Assembly (NCBI RefSeq): GCF_009371885.1
Contig: NZ_QLZA01000011.1
Span: forward strand, 1 to 64,000
DNA length: 64,000 nt
From: Bifidobacterium tibiigranuli
Lineage (GTDB): Bacteria > Actinomycetota > Actinomycetes > Actinomycetales > Bifidobacteriaceae
Reading direction: 5' to 3'
Numbering within the stretch: the stretch's first letter is position 1; each line of letters opens with the position of its first letter. A program made the translations under genes and the position numbers. The notes beneath the pieces are model-generated. The model had not been told where the DNA came from, searched no databases, and was given only the letters and a program-made list of their open reading frames with translations. Shown one piece after another: positions 57,897-64,000 of this stretch.

Positions 57897-59693
57897 CTAC
57901 ATCTGCTGCGGGGCGCTGACCCCGAGCAGATCAAGCCCCGATGCGATGACGGTGCGCACGGCGTCGTTGAGCTTGAGCCGTGCCGCGGCACGCGTCGGTT
58001 CCGGGTTCTTGGCGATGCGCAATGCCTCGCGCGCCTCCTCCGGCTCGCGCTCCTCAGGGTCGGTCAACGCCATCGGCACGACGCGTTCGAGGTTGTACCA
58101 CTTGTGATAGGCGGATGCGAGGTCCTCCAGATAATGCGCCACGCGATGCGGCGCACGCGAATCGCCCGCCTGCGCGAGCACCGAGGGCCACTGCGCGAGC
58201 GCCGCCAGCACCACTCCGTCCGCTTCGGTGTCCAAAAGGCTGAGATCCGCATTGTCCGCGCTGATTGCGGCGGCCTCGGCATTGCGCCCAACGTTGCAGG
58301 AACGCGCATGGGCATACTGCACGTAATAGACCGGATTCTCGTTGGTGTGCGAGGCAAGCAGGTCCAAATCGATGTCCACGCTTGTGTTGTAGTCGGTGCG
58401 CGCGAGCGAATACCGCGCCGCATCCACGCCGACTGCCTCAAGCAAATCGTCAATGGTGACGACGTTGCCGGCGCGCTTCGACATGCGTACGGCCTTGCCG
58501 TCCTTCATCACGTTGACCAGCTGGCCGATGAGAATCTGCATGTTCTCGCCCGGCGTGTCGCCGAACGCCGCGCACATCGCCATCATGCGGCCGATATAGC
58601 CGTGATGGTCGGCGCCGAGCATGTAGATCGCCACGTCGGCCGGGTCCACGGCGCGGTGCCGCTTGTTCCAGTAATAGGCGATATCGGCGGCGAAGTAGGC
58701 GTAATTGCCATCCGACTTGATGATCACGCGGTCCTTGTCGTCGCCATGCTTGGTGGATGCGAACCAGGTCGCCCCGTCCTTCTCGAAGAGGTCGCCGTTT
58801 TCGCGCAAGACCGCGAAGGCCTTGTCCACCTCGCCGTCCTCGTACACGCTGTTCTCGTGGAACCACACGTCGAAGTTGACACGAAAATCAATCATCGACT
58901 GCTGGATTTCGGCGAACATCATCGGCACGGCGCGCTTGCGGAACTCTTCGCGCTGCTCGGAATCGCCTTCACCAAGCGCGTTGCCATCCTTGTCCACGCC
59001 GTCGTCGACGCGCGGCAGATTCAGGATATCGACGCCGTCGGCCTTGGCTTCGGCAATCACTCTGTCGGCGATTTCGTTGATATACGCGCCTTTATAGCCG
59101 TCAGCAGGCGTTTCCTCGCCGTGCGCCGCAGCGAGCAGGGATTTGGCGAAGCGGTTGATCTGCTCGCCGTGGTCGTTGAAATAATATTCGCGCACGACCT
59201 TCGCGCCGTTGGCTTCCAAAACCCTGGCCATGGAATCGCCGGTGGCCGCCCAGCGCACGCCGCCGATGTGAATGGGCCCGGTCGGATTGGCCGAAACGAA
59301 TTCGAGGTTCAGCGTCTTGCCGCTCAGATGGTCGTTGCGCCCGTATTGTGCGCCCTGCTCGAGGACCGTGTCGACCACAGCCGCCGCCGAAGCGGAGTCG
59401 AGGGTGATGTTGATGAAGCCGGGGCCAGCGACCTCGACCGAGGCGATGCCTTCGGCATCGGACAGTTTGGCTGCGAATAACTGCGCGAGATCGCGCGGCT
59501 TCATGCCGGCCTTCTTGGCCAGTTGCATGGCGATATTCGACGACCAGTCGCCGTGGGCGCGGTCCTTCGGCCGCATCACGGCCAGCTTCTCGACCGGCGG
59601 GATCATCGCGTCATCCAGAGCGCCAGTATCAGGGCCTCCGGCCAGTTCATGGGCAATATCGCAAATCAATGCACTCAATGCTTCGGGATTCAT
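57897..59693 (-). CDS. argS: arginyl-tRNA synthetase
   Basis: This class I synthetase charges tRNA-Arg. The 598-residue protein has an N-terminal Add1-type domain, the HIGH-equivalent in SANPTGPIHIGGVRWAATGD (about 120-140), MLGADHHGYIGRMMAM, the KMSK-equivalent VRMSKRAGNVV (about 390) and a DALR anticodon-binding domain (YHKWYNLERVVPMAL). HIGG and RMSKR are normal family variants. argS-lysA-hom-thrB is a recurrent order in Actinobacteria. Confidence 0.96.
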   Translation of the reverse strand: MNPEALSALICDIAHELAGGPDTGALDDAMIPPVEKLAVMRPKDRAHGDWSSNIAMQLAKKAGMKPRDLAQLFAAKLSDAEGIASVEVAGPGFINITLDSASAAAVVDTVLEQGAQYGRNDHLSGKTLNLEFVSANPTGPIHIGGVRWAATGDSMARVLEANGAKVVREYYFNDHGEQINRFAKSLLAAAHGEETPADGYKGAYINEIADRVIAEAKADGVDILNLPRVDDGVDKDGNALGEGDSEQREEFRKRAVPMMFAEIQQSMIDFRVNFDVWFHENSVYEDGEVDKAFAVLRENGDLFEKDGATWFASTKHGDDKDRVIIKSDGNYAYFAADIAYYWNKRHRAVDPADVAIYMLGADHHGYIGRMMAMCAAFGDTPGENMQILIGQLVNVMKDGKAVRMSKRAGNVVTIDDLLEAVGVDAARYSLARTDYNTSVDIDLDLLASHTNENPVYYVQYAHARSCNVGRNAEAAAISADNADLSLLDTEADGVVLAALAQWPSVLAQAGDSRAPHRVAHYLEDLASAYHKWYNLERVVPMALTDPEEREPEEAREALRIAKNPEPTRAAARLKLNDAVRTVIASGLDLLGVSAPQQM

Positions 59694-59740
59694 TCTTATC
59701 AGTGTAGCTAATACGGCGACAGCGGAGTTCTTTCACGTTT

Positions 59741-59912
59741 TTGGCTCACACTTTTTTGCACCCGAGGAAAAAGTGTGAGCCAATCGCACACACCACATGG
59801 TAGCTTTGATCTGCACAAATGTTGGAATAGCAACGTTTACCGCTAGGCAAAAACGAACAACGAATGTTCGTTTGACTCACACTTTTTCGAGCATGACCAA
59901 AAAGTGTGAGTC
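59741..59912. repeat. CTCACACTTTTT double-hairpin element
   Basis: Two hairpins built from the same arm (59741-59756 with 59768-59783; 59874-59887 with 59899-59912) enclose a 90-base body. The body carries GGAATAGCAAC at 59824-59834, inside a small AAATGTTG/CAACGTTT stem. The element lies between argS and the GH30 gene. Confidence 0.8.
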
Positions 59913-59935
59913 GCATTGCAGAACACCACTAAATC

Positions 59936-61558
59936 TCAACGCTCCCACACCAGTGTGCTCAGCGAGCGCGGGGGTAGTTCGACCGGCCACAGCTCGCCTT
60001 CGGCCTGCACAGCGATGCGGCACGGGGCTGCGTCGCCGTTATTGACCACAAGCACCAGATGATTGCTCGGCGTAAGAAAAGCCACATGCTGCACGTCGGG
60101 CATATCGCGCGAAGCAGCACTGCCTACGCACTGCGAGCCGACCGGCACGAAACGGCCGAAATGGCCGATCACATAGTAATCCGCGTTCTTGGTGACCGCG
60201 CCGTTTGCACGATCGACTGTGAGCAGCCCGCGGTTTTGCGAATGCTGGCGGTCATGGCGCAGATAGTAGTAATCCGGGCCGCCGCTCGTATCCAGCGCGA
60301 CGTTCCACAGCACCACGCATTGCGCCCAGTTGCGCAGCATCGCGATGACGCGGCTGCTCATGCGCAGCAAGGCCGCCTCCCAATTGCGCGGCCCCCAGTC
60401 GCCGCCCGAAGCCTCGGTAACCCAGATGCCTTTGCTCGGCCAGCACTCGTGAATCCGGCTCATCGTGGATGACGCCCCGCCGTAGTAATGCCACGCCGAC
60501 CCGGCCACGGCCCGCAAGGCATCGTCGTGTGCGTAGAGCCTTTTCACGAACGCGCCGTCGGGATAGCGCCCGGTCGAATAGTTGTGATCCCAGCACATGA
60601 TATTGATTTCACCCAAGCCCTCTGCACGTAGCCGGGGCGCGAGATAATCGGCGATGAACACGGCCTGTTCCTCGGGGCTCATCGCCATCGAAGGCCATAT
60701 CGCCTGCGCATTATCCGGCTCGTTGACCGGCGTGAGACCGAACACGTCGAGGCCACGATCGCGGTACAGCCGCACGAACGCCGCCAGATAGCGGGCGTAA
60801 GCATCGTAATACGACCGACGCAAGCGTCCGACGCGGTGCGGCCAAGCCCAACGCCGGCCCAAGACGCTGAGATTCGTTTTCATCCACCACGGAGCGCTCC
60901 ACGGCGAGGCGATGATGCGCAGGCCTTGCCGCTGCTGCGGCGCTGCGTCTCGTGTTGCAGCCCGCGCTGCTGTCCGTATCGCAGTCCGCACCACTGTCGG
61001 ACCGGCACCTTGCCGCGCATTCTGTCGCCCATTCTCCTGTTCCACGCCACGTTCCATGCCTCGCAATGATGCAGCCTGAGCCGCCTTGAGCATCGGCAGA
61101 ATCCGCTGCTCTTCCGGACCGAATTGCAGCGAGCGCAGCCGTCTGTCAGGCCATCGGCGCACGAATGAGTATGGCCGCGTCACATGATCGGAGGGCCCAA
61201 TCGGCTGGCGCAGCATCGACAGCCCGATGCCCTCAACCGGGTCGAACAGGTCACGAATCATCTGGTCCGGTTCTGCGACCGCATGCGCCCACAAGTCAGC
61301 GGTCGCCTCGGTTATCGACGCTCCGAAGCCGTCAATCCGCTGCCGAAGATTTGCCGCATCCACCACGATTCGGGGCAACGAATCCACCGGTGCCCAAGCT
61401 GTTGCTGTTGTCGATTCGGCCGATGACCTCTCAGATACCGGCGCGGCCTCCCCCGGCACTTCAACTTCCTCCATGCAGTGCAGCAGGCCCGAGTCATCAT
61501 CCCTAGCCTGAGTAACAACCATCCGCATGCCATTCATAGCCCAAGCATACGAACGCAC
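59936..61558 (-). CDS. glycoside hydrolase family 30 enzyme
   Basis: The protein (up to 540 residues) is a clan GH-A TIM-barrel glycosidase. IDGFGASITEATADLW opens the barrel, SPWSAPWWMKTN is the family block near residue 220, the acid/base Glu is in LTPVNEPDNAQAIWPS (about 275) and the nucleophile Glu is in IWVTEASGGDWGPRNW (about 385). A small beta domain ends the protein (SLSTLVWER). A 45-residue Arg/Ala/Gln-rich stretch near 170-215 interrupts the barrel. There is no signal peptide, so it probably acts on imported oligosaccharides. Sequence alone does not separate glucosylceramidase-like from beta-1,6-galactanase or glucanase activity. Starts at 61537 or 61528 are equally possible. Confidence 0.8.
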   Translation of the reverse strand: MRSYAWAMNGMRMVVTQARDDDSGLLHCMEEVEVPGEAAPVSERSSAESTTATAWAPVDSLPRIVVDAANLRQRIDGFGASITEATADLWAHAVAEPDQMIRDLFDPVEGIGLSMLRQPIGPSDHVTRPYSFVRRWPDRRLRSLQFGPEEQRILPMLKAAQAASLRGMERGVEQENGRQNARQGAGPTVVRTAIRTAARAATRDAAPQQRQGLRIIASPWSAPWWMKTNLSVLGRRWAWPHRVGRLRRSYYDAYARYLAAFVRLYRDRGLDVFGLTPVNEPDNAQAIWPSMAMSPEEQAVFIADYLAPRLRAEGLGEINIMCWDHNYSTGRYPDGAFVKRLYAHDDALRAVAGSAWHYYGGASSTMSRIHECWPSKGIWVTEASGGDWGPRNWEAALLRMSSRVIAMLRNWAQCVVLWNVALDTSGGPDYYYLRHDRQHSQNRGLLTVDRANGAVTKNADYYVIGHFGRFVPVGSQCVGSAASRDMPDVQHVAFLTPSNHLVLVVNNGDAAPCRIAVQAEGELWPVELPPRSLSTLVWER

Positions 61559-62263
61559 GCCTACAGTGCGCGTGCGTTCACACTGCGTGAATGCACTGTC
61601 CGCCGCTCACTCATCATTCATTAGGCTGATTTCGGTGCGAAAATGCCTTTGCATGGTTTTGCCAAATATCGCCGCATTCCGAAAACTGCTGGAATTTCAA
61701 CGATTTTGCGAGGAACGAGACGAGCAGATACTCGATGGCTATTTTGCGAAAGGCCTAATGAACGAAAAAAGCACCTAACGAACGTAGTTGCGCGGCGGTT
61801 AGCGGCGGATAGCCGCGCTTGCTACGATATTTCCTGATGGTTTCATAGGGAATGCGAATATCCATCTGGGTTTCCTGTTTGGGTGCGGCTATCGGGACGC
61901 AAAAGATCGTGTTGCTGCGTTCATTAGGTGCTTTTTTCGTTCATTAGGCTCTTTGCAAAGTAGACGACGAAATCAGCTAACACCACTTTGCTGGAATACC
62001 AACGTTTCCGACCCCTGACTGTTGCGTACTGCGGCGAGTGAGTCAGCGCAATTCATCCAAATGGGCCTAATGAATTTTCGAAGAGACTGCAGCGCATACA
62101 CATTACAGATCGTACAAGCCAACGGAGGCTTTCGCGTTGCGGCGGAGCGAAGGCCATACCCCTAGCAAACCGTACGATCTTCATACAAATACACCGCAAC
62201 GCAGAACAGCCTAGATACCAGGCGACACCAAGTGAGGAGTCTAAGCAGCCTCCCCCCAAAAGA
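61559..62263. other. intergenic region with repeats
   Basis: The region holds the second CATTAGG element (61617-62074) and GATCGTAC / GTACGATC inverse copies (near 62108 and 62172) before the ridA stop. No gene is seen. Confidence 0.5.
61617..62074. repeat. CATTAGG double-unit element, copy 2
   Basis: The bodies at 61617-61762 and 61940-62074 are bounded by TTCATTAGGC / GCCTAATGAA. The joining inverted repeat is at 61759-61783 and 61919-61942. The cores are GGAATTTCAAC (61691-61701) and GGAATACCAAC (61993-62003). Bodies resemble those at 11528-11891 mainly at ends and core. Confidence 0.8.
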
Positions 62264-62653
62264 TCACGCAATTGCGATGGCATCGATCTCGACCAGCGCA
62301 CCCTTGGGAATCGAGTTGCCGCCGAAGGCAACGCGGGCGGGCTTGACCGCGCCGGTGAAGCACTGCGCGTATTGCTTGTCGACCTCTGAAAAGTCCTCGA
62401 CGTTGGCGAGATATATCGTGGCGCGCACGACGCGGCTGACGTCCGAGCCGGCTTCCTTCAATATGGCGGCGATGTTCTTCAACGACTGCGTGGCCTGTTC
62501 GGCGGCGCTCGCGCCCGCCAGTTCGCCCGTGGCTGGGTCGATGCCGAGCTGGCCCGAGACGAATACGAATCCGTTGGCCTTCACCGCCTGGCTGTATGCC
62601 CCCAAGGCGGCTGGTGCGGATGCGGTCGCTACTGCTTCGATGGCGTCACTCAT
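62264..62653 (-). CDS. ridA: RidA family enamine/imine deaminase
   Basis: RidA proteins hydrolyse reactive 2-aminoacrylate and similar imines made by PLP enzymes. The 129-residue protein has the trimer-fold pattern: APAALGAYSQAVKANGFVFV at the start, SGQLGIDPATGEL, and the conserved Arg of VVRATIYLANVEDF (about 90) with the C-terminal GALVEIDAIA block. The start MSDAIEAVA at 62653 has GAGGGA upstream. It stands alone. Confidence 0.93.
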   Translation of the reverse strand: MSDAIEAVATASAPAALGAYSQAVKANGFVFVSGQLGIDPATGELAGASAAEQATQSLKNIAAILKEAGSDVSRVVRATIYLANVEDFSEVDKQYAQCFTGAVKPARVAFGGNSIPKGALVEIDAIAIA

Positions 62654-62819
62654 GTGCTGTTCCCTCGTTTCCTTCGATGAATCCTCAACGTATATGTGTG
62701 CCGCGCGGCCCGGGTGGGCTGGTGGGCACTGTGTTCTGGACACAATGACCAATATAGACGCCCGATGTCACCGAAGGCATACTGGGCAGAAGCCAAGTGC
62801 CATGAACCTCAAGCTCATG

Positions 62820-62869
62820 CAAAGAAAAACATCGCAGGCCCCCGCCCATAAGGACAGAGACCTGCGATG
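62820..62869 (-). terminator. terminator after the GlsB/YeaQ-type gene
   Basis: Stem CATCGCAGG / CCTGCGATG (62830-62838 with 62861-62869), followed on the minus strand by TTTTTCTTT. It begins about 90 bases past the stop at 62960. Confidence 0.8.
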
Positions 62870-62959
62870 TACAAGGCGAGCGAACGGCTATATTCGTTCA
62901 ACAGTCGATATTCAATAATTGGCATTCAACAGTCGGCATTCAGCTGCCGATAATCACGC

Positions 62960-63211
62960 CTATTTATTGACCTTGCCCACGATGAACGAGACAATCAGCA
63001 CGATAATCACCGCACCTACTATGGCAGGGATAATCGCTATTCCAGCCGCCTGCGGACCCCAAGAACCAAGAAGCGCTTGGCCGAGGGACGAACCCACAAG
63101 GCCGGCAACGATATTCGCAATCCAACCCATCGACTTGCCCTTGCTGGTGATGGCTCCTGCGATAGCACCAATGATGGCTCCTACAATGAGCACCCATATC
63201 CAATGCAACAT
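62960..63211 (-). CDS. GlsB/YeaQ/YmgE family stress membrane protein
   Basis: The 83-residue protein has three hydrophobic segments rich in Gly, Ala and Ile (WIWVLIVGAIIGAIAGAITS; IVAGLVGSSLGQALLG; a C-terminal span). The GAIAGAI and IVAGLVGSSLG glycine patterns are those of the transglycosylase-associated (Transgly_assoc) family, induced by stress in many bacteria, with unknown mechanism. Confidence 0.88.
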   Translation of the reverse strand: MLHWIWVLIVGAIIGAIAGAITSKGKSMGWIANIVAGLVGSSLGQALLGSWGPQAAGIAIIPAIVGAVIIVLIVSFIVGKVNK

Positions 63212-63370
63212 GATCAGACCTGCTTTCTCTCAATGGCGTAACTGCTTGTGACGCTTGCAATTTTACCCGAGAGCAAAAGGTCGTGCGGGTCCGTTCTTAG
63301 CGAAAAAGCCTGGTTGCAAGTTGCGCTTCGTCCGCACAGTGCATCATCTGCACAACGCACCATCCGCACA

Positions 63371-63970
63371 TCACCTCGCGGCACGCCACTGCGCTGCGGC
63401 TATCAGCCGCACCACGCCGTCATGGTATTCGTCAATCAGCGGGAAGTAATCGCACCTCGTCGTGCACACGACCTTCATTCCGCACTTTTTCATGACGCGC
63501 CCGGACTGCGGATTCGCCGCGTAATGGCCTCCCCACACGCCTTCGGCATGCAGCGTGTCGAAGGCGAATGCAAGCACCGCGTTCAGCGCCTCGGGCATGT
63601 AGCCCTTGCCCCAGAACGGCCGGCCAATCCAATAGCCCAGTTCCTTCGCATTGCGCAACGCCTCGCCATACTTCGCCGTGAGCTCGGCATCGGCGGTGAT
63701 CGGATCGGCAATGTAATGGCTGACCGGCTTCAGCGCGATGCTGCCGACCGGCTCGCCGTAATCCTTGATGGTGATGGCCCAATTCCCGTCGACCGCAAGA
63801 ACATTCTTGATGACGGACATGCTGTCTTCGACGCTCGTATGTGGCGGCCACCCGCAGCGCGGCCCGATTTCCGGATCGCTGGCGTAGCGGAACAGCGCCT
63901 CGGCTTCGGCCCGGTCGTCGGTTTTCCAAGGGCGCAGCAGCAAGCGCTCGGTTTCGATTGTGCTATTCAT
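63371..63970 (-). CDS. GNAT acetyltransferase, RimJ/RimL type
   Basis: The 199-residue protein starts with the RimJ/RimL signature TERLLLRPWKTDDRAEAEAL and has the acetyl-CoA-binding motif in LGYWIGRPFWGKGYMPEALN (about 110-130), followed by the helix AVLAFAFDTL and SGRVMKKCGMK. Such enzymes acetylate protein N-termini or small amines; the target is unknown. Translation probably starts at the ATG at 63970, with AGGA upstream. Confidence 0.88.
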   Translation of the reverse strand: MNSTIETERLLLRPWKTDDRAEAEALFRYASDPEIGPRCGWPPHTSVEDSMSVIKNVLAVDGNWAITIKDYGEPVGSIALKPVSHYIADPITADAELTAKYGEALRNAKELGYWIGRPFWGKGYMPEALNAVLAFAFDTLHAEGVWGGHYAANPQSGRVMKKCGMKVVCTTRCDYFPLIDEYHDGVVRLIAAAQWRAAR

Positions 63971-64000
63971 GCCCGCATCCTATCGCAAACTCAAGCAACT

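Overview
The window is a high-GC actinobacterial chromosome segment, most likely from Bifidobacterium or a close relative. The main evidence is a single 3154-residue type I fatty acid synthase following overlapping accBC and accD genes, with BioY, BirA, AcpS and a PucR-type regulator nearby. An acidic N-terminal extension on NusG, a long disordered N-terminus on RNase E and the argS-lysA-hom-thrB order fit the same group. The species cannot be named from the sequence.

Layout. 1-900: end of a probable prophage (partial gene, small membrane protein, hairpin-led leaders) stopping at a tRNA-Gly(TCC). 989-3389: acpS and an amylosucrase-like GH13 enzyme, both on the minus strand. 3.4-12.4 kb: accessory region with a His-rich cupin, a diflavin reductase, an MFS/ArsR pair, a second cupin, decayed fragments and many palindromic repeats; most of it lies between two inverted copies of a composite repeat. 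12.5-31.0 kb: lipid/biotin block (fas, accD, accBC, bioY, birA, a polytopic membrane protein, a PucR-type regulator). 31.1-36.7 kb: rplA, rplK, then a frameshifted sodium:solute symporter with a small membrane protein between two direct 110-bp repeats, then nusG, secE and tRNA-Trp. 36.8-45.4 kb: aminotransferase, proB, obg, rpmA, rplU, rne. 45.9-53.6 kb: dapE, an AEC permease, an FtsX/ATPase ABC pair, a small membrane protein and a Maf-Nudix fusion. 53.6-59.7 kb: thrB, hom, lysA and argS. 59.9-64 kb: a GH30 hydrolase, RidA, a GlsB/YeaQ-type protein and a GNAT acetyltransferase.

How the genes work together. AccBC/AccD make malonyl-CoA, Fas uses it, AcpS should activate the Fas carrier domain, BioY imports biotin and BirA attaches it to AccBC. 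Hom, ThrB, DapE, LysA and the aminotransferase belong to the aspartate-family amino acid pathway. The other core genes serve translation, ribosome assembly and RNA processing.

The most unusual feature is intergenic: at least seven families of long inverted repeats fill the gaps. Three families with unrelated terminal arms share an internal motif near GGAATNNCAAC, and arm differences between copies are mirrored on the opposite arm. Paired copies flank both the accessory region and the symporter insertion. No transposase, recombinase or CRISPR genes are visible in the window.
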